From Plectosphaerella cucumerina (lineage: Eukaryota > Ascomycota > Sordariomycetes > Glomerellales > Plectosphaerellaceae), in contig JAGPXD010000006.1 of NCBI GenBank assembly GCA_020746995.1, positions 2,790,001 to 2,854,000 on the forward strand: a stretch of 64,000 bases of DNA. Direction: 5' to 3'. This document shows, piece by piece, positions 53,962-64,000 of this stretch. The translations under genes were made by a program, and so were the position numbers. A model generated the notes under the pieces. That model made no database searches. It was not told where the DNA came from and worked only from the letters and a program-made list of their open reading frames with translations. Each line of letters begins with the position of its first letter. Positions within the stretch are counted from its first letter, which is position 1.

Positions 53962-55146
53962 TCACAAGACTGGTATGCTTCCATACCAAGACGACTGCTG
54001 AGGCAGTCTGGTCCGAAGCACCTCTGTGACCCAGCTCGCCTGGTCGACCTGCCCAATTTGCGTCAGGTGCTTGACTGTGTCCATGCCCATCGAAGCCACT
54101 CGGTTTGTGAACCGCTTCCCCGTCGCATCGCTGGTCTGTGGTAGATTCCAGTTTTTCTTGTGGAAGAACTCCATCGCCCTTTCGTGACTGGGCTTGGTGG
54201 GGTGGTGGAGGTCGAGGTGTGCCAGATCTAGTTGTACTGGTGTGGTGAGATGCTCCGAAATGTGCACATACTCCTCGAAAAGGCTGTCAGAGGGCCGGGG
54301 CCGGTTCCATGCCTCCACCGTTGAACACCAGGACAGCTGCCGCCACGGCTGCTGCAGGATCCTCGGCAGGTTGGGGCTTGATCGCCAGGTCTGATCGGCC
54401 CTCAAAATGTCGGCGTAGACTGCGTCAAGACTCTCGTCATCCATCAACCGAGACTTTGCATCCACCAGTCTTGAGAGAAGTTTTCCGAGAAGAAGACCCT
54501 GGGGGTCCTCGGTCGCTAGGTTCCCGTCGGCCTTGGCTAGCGAGTGCGCCCATGACCATATGACTTCTTCGAGCCCCTCGGCAACCATGAACCCCACCAA
54601 CTCCTTCATCAGACGATTGTCGGCAAGAAAGGCACCACGTCGTTCCTCGCCAGAGGTTCGCAGCCATTGCACGACGCGGCGCCCGGCGTGGGAGTCCGCC
54701 ATCGACGCCTGAACCGAAAGCGAGTCAGACTGCAGAATATCTCGCCGCTTGGCCATGAGACAACCAGTTGCGGCCTGTCTCGTCATCATGCCCTTGGAGA
54801 CGGCCTCGTCAAAGACATGCATCGGGTCTCGCTTGGCGGGAGCGGTTATCGGGGTGTTTCGGGTTGCTTGTTTGAAAAGAGGGTTGGACAGGATTGAATC
54901 GAGGTGCCGGTCGGTCGGTCTTTGAGGGTGGTGCTCATGACCAACACCATCTTGGTTGGCGGAACGTCGTTTGGAGTGCGGTCCTGCCTCATCGGCCTCC
55001 CACCCGTGCTCCTTGTCGAGGGTTGAACGGAATGACGTCTTCAGCGCGTCCAAAAGCTTCTTGGACTCGGTCGTAGTGAGTGGCATGGGTTGATGCCATG
55101 ACGGGAAGACACGCTTGAGCGACCCAAGGGTCTTCGTTGTGTTCAT
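53962..55146 (-). CDS. Uncharacterised fungal protein, 394 aa
   Basis: Single exon with ATG at 55146. The N-terminus is basic and lacks acidic residues for about 25 positions (Lys-Thr-Leu-Gly-Ser-Leu-Lys-Arg-Val-Phe), which would suit a mitochondrial presequence. A Leu-Leu-Asp-Ala-Leu-Lys-Thr-Ser-Phe-Arg-x-x-Leu-Asp-Lys-Glu-His helix follows, then a His-rich linker, then a mostly helical body with many Leu/Ala heptads and no membrane span. No named domain is recognised. It diverges from Def1 over 830 bp. Possible mitochondrial helical-repeat protein (weak inference). Confidence 0.72.
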   Translation of the reverse strand: MNTTKTLGSLKRVFPSWHQPMPLTTTESKKLLDALKTSFRSTLDKEHGWEADEAGPHSKRRSANQDGVGHEHHPQRPTDRHLDSILSNPLFKQATRNTPITAPAKRDPMHVFDEAVSKGMMTRQAATGCLMAKRRDILQSDSLSVQASMADSHAGRRVVQWLRTSGEERRGAFLADNRLMKELVGFMVAEGLEEVIWSWAHSLAKADGNLATEDPQGLLLGKLLSRLVDAKSRLMDDESLDAVYADILRADQTWRSSPNLPRILQQPWRQLSWCSTVEAWNRPRPSDSLFEEYVHISEHLTTPVQLDLAHLDLHHPTKPSHERAMEFFHKKNWNLPQTSDATGKRFTNRVASMGMDTVKHLTQIGQVDQASWVTEVLRTRLPQQSSWYGSIPVL

Positions 55147-55976
55147 CGTAGGCGTTGTTCAACTGTAGGTTGCGCCTGGAGTAAGGCAGGAGGATGCTGC
55201 AGTGTTGTGAGCAGTCTCGGGTTCGGCGATTCGAGAGGTCCAGCCTTCGGAAGTGGAGGCGAGTTCGTAGAACAGGAGACACTTGATCGTGTCTGGCAGG
55301 CGTTCGGTTGGGGTTGGTGTCGTAGGTAAGAGGGTCTTGTTCGAGGTTGTTGGCCAGCATCCGACCTGCCCGCAACTGAATGACCTGATGTGTCGAGCGG
55401 GCGGCTTCCCCATCCCAGGATCACGTGGCGCGACTGGGGAAACCGCATCATGTGACTCAAACCTGGTCGGCCAACCACATCGCCCGGGCACCTGCTGCTC
55501 TGGCCCCGCAAAGACCTGGGCGCTAGGCCTCTTGCAGCTTGAAGGGTCGTCATTCTTTGCAGGAGGAGTGGTGGGAGCCCCCTACAGCGCCCTCCCTACA
55601 GCGCCTAAGCCTCCACATTCTCCCTCCATTGTTGCGCACCTGCCCCCCAAGCGCCAGCTGCCTCCCGTTGCCTGTTCCTGCCTGCGTCGTCGCCTTGCCT
55701 GAGGTTCGAGGTCCCCATTCAGGTCAACTTTTTCAGAGCTGCACAAAACAACTCCATCCTCGCCCTCGAACTCCCCATCACCACACCACCATCCCGCCCC
55801 GTTTTAGTGCGCGGCGTCTTCCTCGATTCGATCCGCCTTCTTCGTTTCTTTTGTCCCTTCTCTAGTCGTCTCCCATCGTCGCAACGTTCCGAGCTGTTTT
55901 GGCATCGGCACAGCTGTCAATTCCACCACGTCCGTCCCCACGCGGAATCACAAACCACTCCCCCCCCCACAGCACC
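55147..55976. other. Divergent promoter between unknown gene and Def1
   Basis: 830 bp. The right 250 bp are C-rich/CT-rich with runs of C close to the Def1 start codon, a common pattern for strongly expressed fungal genes. Nothing else was seen. Confidence 0.5.
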
Positions 55977-58900
55977 ATGTCTGAAGTTCAGGCAAGGTCG
56001 TCCGCCTCGCGCGGCAGAGGCTCAGGTCGCGGTGGCAGAGGCGGCTTCGCGAGCCGCGGCGGTCGCGCCGGCGGCAGGTCTAATGGACCCGATTCGAAGG
56101 TCGACGGCGTCGACAACCCGAGTGCGTTCGACGAAGACGAGGGCGTGATCTCAGAGTTGAAGAAGCAATACGGCGACAAGACTCCCGTCATCAAGGAGAT
56201 GTTCCCCGAATGGTCCGAGATCGATATCCTTTTCGCCCTCCAGGAAACCGATGGTGACGAGACCGAGGCTGTCACGCGCATCGCCGAGGGTATGTCGCTC
56301 CGTCCCCCTACCCCTCCCGTCGGCTTCGCGTCACCTCCATCACAGCATCGATGCTTTTCTTGCGCACTCTTCTACGGTGTCTGTCTGCTAATCATCTCTC
56401 TTCCTTTCCACCTTTCCAGGCACAATCTCTCAATGGGGCGAAGTGTCCAAGACAAAGAAGGCCCCCCGCACCAAGAAGGATGCCTCGATTCCTCTTCCCG
56501 AACAGTCGGCCGTCAACTCTAGGCCCGCGCGCGGTGGTCGCATTGCATCGGAGGGCGGACGCGGCCGCGGCAGGGCCACCGACCGAGGCGGTCGCGGTGG
56601 CCGGGGCAGGTCCTCTTCTGGCGCAGTCGCCACGAACGGCGCCCGACATGCCAGCGGCAAGGAGGCCCAGCCTCTGTCTGTTCCCACCGAGGAGTCCTCG
56701 GCCTGGGACTCGAAGCCCACCATCAGCGACGATTGGAATGAGGCGAAGCCCGTCTCTGCACCTGCGCCCTCCGACGATGGCCCGAAGCCGGCTGCTGCTT
56801 CCTCTGCCGCCAAGACCTGGGCGAGCATGCTCCGTCAATCCACCACGCCCAAGGTCGTCCCCAAGCCGAAGGAGACCATTCCCGCCGCCAAGCCCGACGA
56901 TGCAGCCGAGTCTCTGTCCGCCTCTGTTCCCGCCGACATCGAATCATCCCCCGCACCCGCGGCTGAACCTGTGACCGAGCCTGCTGAGGAGGCCGCAATC
57001 GAGGCCCAGCAGGAACCAGACACCTCTGAAGTACCCTCCGTCATCGAGCCCGAGATCGCATTGCCGCCTTCTAAGGACCAGCTCACAGAGACGAATCTGG
57101 AGCAGGTCGATGACCAATCGCACCCTCCCGCGACTGCCACCGTCGCAAGCACCACTGCTGATTCCTGGGACCCGCGCACGGCTGGCAGCGTGACTGCCAC
57201 GCCCCTCTCTGCCTCGCAGCATCAGCACCAGCAGGCCGCTCGTCCCCAGGCTCAAGCGGCTGCCTCCAGCGGTTATGCCGCCTCGGCGCTGAAGGCGACC
57301 ACCGAACGTCCCACTCGCACACCGAGCTACCAGCGCAGAATTCTCGACCAGGAAGAGGCCGTCCGTATGCCCGGCAATCGCGAAGTCGATCGCGCCGCCG
57401 TGCAATTTGGCGCCTTCAACATTGGCAGCGAGGAAGACATTGATGGTGATCGCGAGGAGCCCGAGACGCGCACACAGCCGCCTGCGGAATCCCCTATTGC
57501 CCACCCCCGCACATCTCTGCCTCCCGCCGTTTCCCAGGCCGCTGTTCCCGACGCGTTCTCTTCTCAGAAGCCCACGCCTGTGGCTGTCGAAGCCTCGAAC
57601 GGTTTGTCTTCCCTGCCCAATCGGTGCGCATGTGCTCACAAGTCCCAGCAACACCCGCTGCCGTCGCCCCTGTGCAGCCCCCAGTGTCTCAGGGTATGTC
57701 GCCTCGAGCCTTTTTCGTTCGCTTTAGTTGCCAGCAGCTGACATCTCTTCTTCACCAGGCCAAACTGCCTCGCAGCCGGCTCAGAGTCAATACTCGCGAT
57801 ACGGACAGACGGGCGGCCAAGAGCCTTCCGCCTTCCCCCAGAAGCCGCTCGATCCCTTCTCGCAGCAGGCAAACACTTCGCAGAACCAGCTTGACGCCTA
57901 CCAGAGCCAGCAGTCTCAGGCTCACGCCCAGCAGCAGCCCGGTGGAGCCTTCAGCTCGGCTCCCAGCGAGTACTCGTCGTACTACACCGCCGATCAGCAA
58001 AACCGCGCCCAGTACAACTACTACGGCCAGCCGTACGGCCAGCAGGGTGCCCAGGGTCAGCAGGACGGTCTGGCTGGCCAGCAGCGCTCTTTTGGCGGAT
58101 ACAACAATTCGCAGGCCGATAACCTCAGCCAGTACCCCCAGAGCGGCTCTCTGCACAACCAGCAGTCCCGCTACGGTGCCTCCAATGATGCCCACAACAG
58201 CGGCCACACGACGCCCAACCCGACGACTCAGGCCCAGCAGCAGCAGGGCGCTGCTTCCTCCCAGGCTGGCCAGCCGCAGTCTCACGTCCAGCAGAACTAC
58301 GGCTACAATCACCCGTACGCCGGCAGCCCATTCTACTCCAACTACATGAACTACGGCCACTACAACCAAGGCGGATACGGTGCTCCCTACGGAAAGGGTG
58401 GCATGTACCAGCCCTACGGCATGTCCCCTCAGGGACCTTACGACCAGCATGCCTCCTCTCCCGCCTCTGGTTTCGGCCAGTCCTCGGCACACCGCGGAGA
58501 CAGTGGCTTGAGCTCCGGTCTGGGCAGCGACTACGGACGTGCCGGGTCGGGACAGGCCGCCAACCCGGGCAGCCTGGCTGGCAGCGGCTTCGGCGGTATT
58601 CAGGACTCGTTCGCTCGCGGCGGATCTTCTTTCCCCTCGCAGGCAGGCCAGGGATTCAACGCGACCAGCCAGTCATCTACTGGCAACTCGGGCAACGACG
58701 ACCTGAAGCCATTTGGAGACTCGAAGGCTGGCTCCGGCCCCTCGCCCGCCCTCGGCGGTGCGCGCCCCGGTTCCGCCACCCAGAACACTCCCGCGACTCA
58801 AGCCGGTCTTCCGCCCCCGCAGTCCGCCTCGCAGATGGGCGCATACGGCTACCCCAACCATGTGCAGGGACACAACGTGCACGGCGGCAGCGGCTACGGA

Positions 58901-59044
58901 ATGGGCGGAAGCGGCCAGCACGGTAACGCCGGCTTTGGATCCTACGGCGGCCAGGGCTACGGCAACAGCTACTATGGCAGCGGCGCTGGTCAGCAGCAGC
59001 AGCAACAACAGCAGCAGCGCGGCTGGGGTGGCAACTACCACTAG
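55977..59044 (+). CDS. DEF1: Def1-like RNA polymerase II degradation factor
   Basis: Four exons as read here: 55977-56289, 56420-57601, 57643-57693 and 57759-59044 (943 aa). The second intron (57602-57642) is only 41 nt, with GTTTGT donor and AAG acceptor; it is needed to keep the frame and could alternatively mark a frameshift. The N-terminus is Arg/Gly-rich (RGG-like, residues 12-35). A CUE ubiquitin-binding domain follows at about 66-105 with Met-Phe-Pro-Glu-Trp, a variant of the usual Met-Phe-Pro. A long Ala/Pro/Ser/Glu-rich middle leads to a Gln/Asn/Tyr/Gly-rich C-terminal half (from about 515) with repeated Gln-Gln and Gly-Tyr-Gly blocks, prion-like in character, ending in a Gln run. 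Def1 recruits Elongin-Cullin ligase to stalled Pol II for ubiquitylation; yeast Def1 needs proteasomal clipping of its Q-rich tail to enter the nucleus. Confidence 0.9.
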
Positions 59045-59925
59045 CAGGGTAGCGGTCGACAGAGGCATCGGAGGTCTTCGGACCTCGACGACTGAAGTTG
59101 CCTCGCATCCTAGCCTCGACCGCTTCACGGTGCTTCCCCGCCAGCCATCGTGGCTTGTCGAGAATTTGAGCCCCAGGTCGAGTCTTACTTATACCAGGGA
59201 GACGGATCTCGACTTTTGACCTTACTCGACAAGAGTGTGTATGACTTTGAGCGCTTGTACGATCTACTAAAAGTTCACGGAACGGGAGCTGGGGAAACAC
59301 TTTCGGACAGGGGTCTTCGGACGCAATTACGGGATTGTTTATGCCTTTTCTCTCGAGCAATGGACCTCATTCACTCGGTTGCGAGACTGATTGACGATAG
59401 TCGGCTGGGGCGCGTCTGCAGAGTCGGGCAACCGGACTCGAGACTGGATGGAAGTTGGCCGACGGAGGCCACTTCCGGTGACAATAATGACTCCTCGGAC
59501 TCCTAGGAGCAGGTAGCCAAATGCTATTTGTATCTTTGGCGCATTCACCTTGACAATCGTTGCCGTACTTTTGTTGCTGCCAAGATGGCATGTGAGGTGG
59601 TTCCAAGATCGCCTGCCAGTTCCGATGCTATGACAGCGACGCTTCAACCCACGGTCCAAGAAGTGCAAAGGACCTCAACTCAAATCGCCAGCGTGGATTC
59701 CCCTTATTTGATTGTTCCCAGGCGTTCTCTGGGCTATTCTCTGAGCAATTCAAAATAACGCCCTGGCGCTGCTGACCTCTTCATGACATGTCCCCAGATA
59801 CTCATCGAAGTGGACATCAACTGTTTTTGAATGCAGCCTGTCTAGATTATTGAGCCTTGCACGCCAAGAATATCAACAGCAAGTTGACTCGTGTTCGCTA
59901 ACCCACAAAGTGACCAATGTCCCGT
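59045..59925. other. Convergent 3' flanks
   Basis: 881 bp between the stops of Def1 (plus) and the MFS transporter (minus). A 118-codon frame at 59150-59506 has no domain and probably lies in the Def1 3' UTR. Confidence 0.5.
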
Positions 59926-61873
59926 CTACAGGAGGTACCGATATTCCGGGTTGTTATCACCCAGGTCCAACTTTTCCGCCTCTGTCAGGGTTCTCGTCTC
60001 AGGCTTGGCGGCCCTCCGCTTGTTCTCCCACAAGCATGCGCCGCCATAGGCGACACACGCCAGAATACTGAGGATTACGAACGCGATGCAGATGCTGTAT
60101 CCTGGGACGAAACGTGGAGCGTCCTTCGCAAGGAAGGCGTAGACCGCGATAATGCCACCGATGTCTGGCGTTTTGGTCAGCGTTGAAGACTACTTGAGCC
60201 ATGGGGAACGTTGTCCAAGGACGAGTGATCACGTACTTCCAAATCCAACTTGCCAGGCGCTGCCAACGGCGCGGCGATGATGTCCGCCGAGATTCATGTT
60301 GAACTAATAGCATGGTCAGATTTCAAGTAGCTCATTTTCGTGCGATGGCGAGGAGACATACCCAGCAAACGACGATTGGCATCGCGGTGTACGCGCCCAT
60401 GGCAACAAGGAACAAAGCGGCATATTGCACCTTCGTGTCGTTGTGTACTGTAAGAAGGATGGCAAACCCAGCAATGCAGACACAGATGGCGAAGATGGCG
60501 AAGCCAGCACGGTGGCGGATCCTATCCGAAATGGTTGCAATGGTCATGGAGAAGGCAAAGGCGACTGCCCAAGGCGGGACGCTATGCAGCTGGGTCTGAA
60601 TCGGGGAGTAGCCGTACGTGCGAATGATGGTCGGCGCAAAGTAGGCGTAGCCCTGTAGGTGACATTAGCTTTGATCTCGGCCTGAACGGGACGGGAGAGA
60701 TGATGGCGTGGGAGATGCGCCCTAGTCTGAAGTTGGAGAGGGTCACTCACATAGCCGGGCACGATGAGGCCAAAGCTATACAACAAATGTCAGTGACTGG
60801 ATCCGTACAGCCAGGTTCGGTGAGAAGACTTACTACATGACTCCTCCCAAGAGGACCTTGTAGTCCTTTAGGATGTTGCCGACATCCTTGAGAGTGATCT
60901 TGCGCTCGTGACCAGAAACGCCCTGGTCAATGCGAAGCCGCTCAACAACAAACGTCTTCTCATCTTCCTTCAGCCACTTGACATCCTCAGGGAAGTCGGG
61001 TAGCCAGAACCAGAAGAAGAAGGACACGACGACGGTCAGCAGGCCTTCCAGGATGAAGATCCAGCGCCACCCCATGTAGCCACGGACACCGTCCATCTTG
61101 CCGATGGCGGCGGCCAAGAGACCTCCGAAAGCGCCAGCCAGCGTAGTGCTGTTGAAGAAGAAGGAATATCTCTTCTGTGCCTCAGAGCGACGATAGAAGA
61201 GTCCGATGAGGTAAAAGGCGCCAGGAAACATTCCTGTCTCGAAGACACCCAGGAAGAAACGAGTCGCCAGGAGGCCCGAGTAGTTGGTGACAAATCCCTG
61301 GATGAGGGTGACCAGCCCGAACGCGAACATGTTGACGGATAGCCACACATGAGGCTTGAACTTCTTCAGGAGGATGTTGGAAGGGATCTCTGAGAACAGT
61401 CAGTCATGGATTCCGGTGGTTGCGGGCCATCAAGTCGCCGGAGTCTCATACCCAGCAGGATGTACGGGACGAAAAAGATCTAGAACACGGTTAAAAAGTG
61501 GTGACTGGGGGAGAGATTGGAGACATACGACAAGCGCGTTGTTGTACATGGTGCCCGTGAGACCAAGCTCCTGGGACAGGCCAAAGACGTTGGCATTGGC
61601 GATATTGACACGATCTATGGGTCGGAAGCAATTGTGTCAGCCATCATGTCGCGTTCTCTTGACTGAACGTATCGTACCCAAAAATGCCAGCAGATACATG
61701 ATGCATAGGAATGGCACCACATGGAAGTCGATTTTGGTCATGATCCGGCGCTCGGTTGTGTGCGCAGGACACTGGACAGCACCCGCCGGCTGCGTGTGCT
61801 CGACATCGCGCTTCTCCATTGAATGGGAGTCGGAGCCGTGGGCTGTTGGCTGTTCCTGGATTCCTGACTGCAT
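59926..61873 (-). CDS. MFS transporter, allantoate permease/ACS family
   Basis: Eight exons: 61873-61678, 61614-61529, 61479-61452, 61389-60834, 60775-60751, 60652-60362, 60303-60237 and 60164-59926 (495 aa); all junctions keep phase, introns 48-98 nt. The 25-nt and 28-nt exons are supported by reading through to family-typical sequence. The start of TM1 is followed by Asp-Arg-Val-Asn-Ile-Ala-Asn-Ala, the anion:cation symporter signature. Twelve TMs are seen, with Gly-Trp-Arg-Trp-Ile-Phe-Ile-Leu-Glu-Gly in the middle and the cytosolic loop Leu-Pro-Asp-Phe-Pro-Glu-Asp. The late Gly-x-x-Arg-Arg-Ala-Val-Gly-Ser-Ala-Trp-Gln-Val-Gly-Phe-Gly-Asn is also typical. Members import organic anions and vitamins such as allantoate, nicotinate, pantothenate or biotin precursors; the substrate cannot be read from sequence. 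Confidence 0.93.
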
Positions 61874-63097
61874 GGTGCTGGGACCGGCGCTCGAGCAGGG
61901 TTTGTGTGGAATGGAAGGATATCAAGAGTAATGCGTGATCCTCATCGACACAGACACCTGGGGCGACACCCCCTATTTATTCTGGTCATGACATCCAGCC
62001 TGAGGAGCAAGGCCGGTCGCGCCGTTGCAGTCACCGAGCGGCGAACTCGCCGACGTCGGTGGCAGGAGAGGTGACACCCGGCCCACCGCGTGGAGTCCCA
62101 AGAAGGAGTTGATCTCCATCGAACAGGGGTGGACCTCTTGGGCCGGTTGGTCTAGAAGAGCGTGCGAGTTCAGTGCGGCTGCCGCCAACCCCCGCGTTTT
62201 GCTGTAGCAACTTGTGCGAACCCGGCAGGTGGAAGCTTAAACCTCCAAACGTGGCGTCCGACTCGGGCTGGTGATGCAACCTTGCAGTCGGATATAGACG
62301 CCGGGAGTAACATCATGCGGCGGTAATCATCCGCCCGCCGGGCATAGTTGCCGGCCCCAGGACGCCATCCCGCACGCGGGGCGGGGTGAGAGCCTGGCCT
62401 CGAAGGCTGCCGAGGTTGCGAGAAGGGCCACTGCGAAGCAAAAACCCCCCGCATTGTGAGCTGGAAGTGCATGCAACCTTTGTGCAGCTCACGACACCAC
62501 CACACCACCTCGGCGAACCTCCCAAGACTCCCTGCAGCTGGCATCAAGTCATTCTTCCTCAAAGTCCCACCGTTACGAGCGGTAGACCCCACAATCTGCC
62601 CATCGGGGAACGCCAAGGCCCGAGTCGGAGGTGTTCAAAAAAAATTCCTTGAGGCCGTTGGGACGCAACCGGAGCCGGTGTGGATCATTAGAATCGATGA
62701 CTCGGTCGGAGCCCGCCGCTCATCTCCGATTCGGGGGAGCCCTTGGCAGTGCGGTACATTAGTAGGTGGCAACTCACTTCACGATAAAATGCCCAGACGA
62801 AGAAGTAAGCTCGGCGGCGTTGTCTAGCCTCCACCGGCGGAGTCAGACGGCGGCCCAAGGATCTCTGCTTATTCCAATCTGGCTAGGTAGGCGTGGGACC
62901 ACACAGAGGGATGGCACGCGGCACCTCAGTCATTCGAACGATGCGTGACTGATCGCGAAGGGGATGGGGAAACCAACCGTTGCCAGATTAAAGAAACAAT
63001 AGAGGGTATCATGTTGTTCTAGCTGTTACCAGGACAGGACGCTCGGCCCAGCCACGGTTCCCGTCTTGCACCCTCAGGATGAAGCAGGGAAACGACT
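61874..63097. other. Promoter of MFS gene and 3' flank of partial gene
   Basis: About 1.2 kb. TATTTAT at 61974-61980 (ATAAATA on the minus strand) lies some 100 bp upstream of the MFS start codon and is a reasonable TATA element. A TAGGTAGG motif occurs at about 62884-62891. No gene is supported. Confidence 0.45.
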
Positions 63098-63917
63098 CTA
63101 CCGAGCCTTGACCTTCCGGATCAGCACCGTATCTCCTTCGAGCTGCCACCCGACACCAGCATTATCCCTCAGCGCGTCCCAAGTCCAGTCCGTAGACTGT
63201 TCCAAAAACTGCCTACCAACCGACAGGTAGGTCCTGCCGAAGCACTTGAGAGTGTGCGTCCTCATGTCCCCCTCGGCAAACTCCAACAACCGCGCCTTGT
63301 GCCCGTCGACGCTCCTCTTGACTTTGTGGTAGGTCGCATAGTCGTCGTGCACGAGAGCCCCGAGCACCATGTCGACTTTGGAGTCCGAGAGCTTGTACCT
63401 GTGACGGAGGGCGTAGGCTTCTGCGAGATCGCGACGACGGCAGGCTGTGTCCAGAACAAGGTAGGCGACGACCTCCTGAAGCTCGACACTGGTCAGGGCG
63501 CGCTGGGGGTGTAGGCAGCGCAGGATGTGCAAGATGGCCGGGTGGTAGGACTCTGGGTTCTTGATCAGAACGGCAAGTCTAATGTTGAAGAGGTATGCCT
63601 GGATGGCAAAGTCGTCGGCGCGCTTCGACGCCACGATGCCCTCCCGGAGTTTTCGCAGAGCCATCATCAGGTCCGAGAGAAGCTTGGTATTTGAAGATGC
63701 CGAAGCGGCGGGCGCAGTTGATGGTCGCGACATTGGCGGGAGGCTCTGTGGTTTCGGGATGTCCAGTGTGACAGGGGGAGGGGCGGAGGGGGCGTCGAGC
63801 TCGAGGGCCGCGAAACGGCGAAGCAGCTCATCTCGCTCGCCTGCATCTGAGCAAAAGGTCATGTATCGCTCGACAATCTTGGTGTAGTAACGTTCTTGCG
63901 TCCGGAAATCGAGAAGT
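63098..63917 (-). CDS. Partial gene at window edge, helical-repeat protein
   Basis: Last exon of a minus-strand gene whose start lies outside or at the very edge of the window. The exon probably begins at 63917, after a TAG acceptor (63919-63918) with a CTAAC branch site near 63945; the open frame to 63982 is then intronic. About 272 residues are seen. The sequence is helical (Tyr-Tyr-Thr-Lys-Ile-Val-Glu-Arg-Tyr), with a Pro/Ser/Ala linker and then a Leu-rich region with a conserved look, for example His-Pro-Ala-Ile-Leu-His-Ile-Leu-Arg-Cys-Leu. This recalls the helical part of Sac3/CSN8-type PCI proteins, but I cannot confirm the family. Confidence 0.6.
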
Positions 63918-64000
63918 CTAGGAAGACGCACGCCATGTGTTAGCAGCAGATGCCATCGCAGCTCGCAACCCGGCCAGCTCATGCCTGGTATCTCCCTTGG

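Noticed and set aside
59150..59506. 118-codon frame after Def1
   Set aside because: No domain; position fits the Def1 3' UTR or convergent spacer.
1..64000. CRISPR arrays, insertion sequences, prophage, secondary-metabolite core genes
   Set aside because: None seen. No regular spacer arrays, transposase motifs, terminal repeats, or PKS/NRPS/terpene synthase domains were found on either strand.

Overview
The window reads as nuclear DNA of a filamentous ascomycete, probably a Sordariomycete. Genes are GC-rich in the third codon position and carry short introns of about 41-98 nt, with GTAAGT/GTATGT-like donors, CTAAC/CTGAC-like branch sites and CAG/TAG acceptors. One tRNA gene has an intron, and many proteins are recognisable fungal families (Dap1, Def1, TMA20, CSC1-like channel, PXB-domain protein, I78 inhibitor, DUF4291). 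No prokaryotic, viral or transposon gene was recognised. All gene models below were built by joining exons by hand and checking that phase is kept across each junction.

Layout. 1.7-4.7 kb (-): a long alanine/lysine/glutamate-rich coiled-coil protein with a 96-bp internal tandem repeat and a possible N-myristoylation site. 5.85 kb (-): tRNA-Lys(CUU) with a 10-nt intron. 7.3-8.6 kb (+): a small I78-type protease inhibitor and TMA20/MCT-1. 9.0-10.25 kb (-): an unrecognised 416-aa protein. 11.2-14.5 kb (+): TRAPPC12 and a low-complexity AT-hook protein. 17.0-20.2 kb (+): a CSC1/OSCA-type channel. 20.7-23.4 kb (+): a conserved-looking unknown and the haem protein Dap1. 24.6-27.0 kb: a signal-peptide/single-TM Cys-rich protein (+) converging on a multi-TM protein (-). 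28.5 kb (+): a small secreted 8-cysteine protein in lower-GC DNA. 29.4-31.7 kb (+): a PXB-domain protein. 33.0-34.4 kb (+): a CDF metal transporter converging on a DUF4291 protein (-). 36.5-41.6 kb (+): a two-domain fasciclin GPI protein and an S41-type protease-like GPI protein. 41.7-45.2 kb: a nine-exon zinc alcohol dehydrogenase (-) divergent from a seven-exon xylose-isomerase-like TIM-barrel protein (+). 46.4-49.3 kb (+): a kelch membrane protein with an apparent frameshift. 52-53 kb (+): a second, quinone-oxidoreductase-like dehydrogenase. 53.6 kb (+): tRNA-Asp(GUC). 54.0-55.1 kb (-): an unknown. 56.0-59.0 kb (+): Def1 with CUE domain and Gln-rich tail. 59.9-61.9 kb (-): an eight-exon MFS transporter of the allantoate-permease type. 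63.1 kb to the edge (-): a partial unknown.

Most genes are independent housekeeping or cell-surface functions. The one arrangement that looks like a functional unit is the divergent dehydrogenase/isomerase pair at 41.7-45.2 kb, which shares a 717-bp promoter region and suggests linked sugar or polyol metabolism. Several surface-exposed proteins (CFEM-like, fasciclin, S41, kelch, small 8-Cys secreted) lie between 24 and 49 kb.
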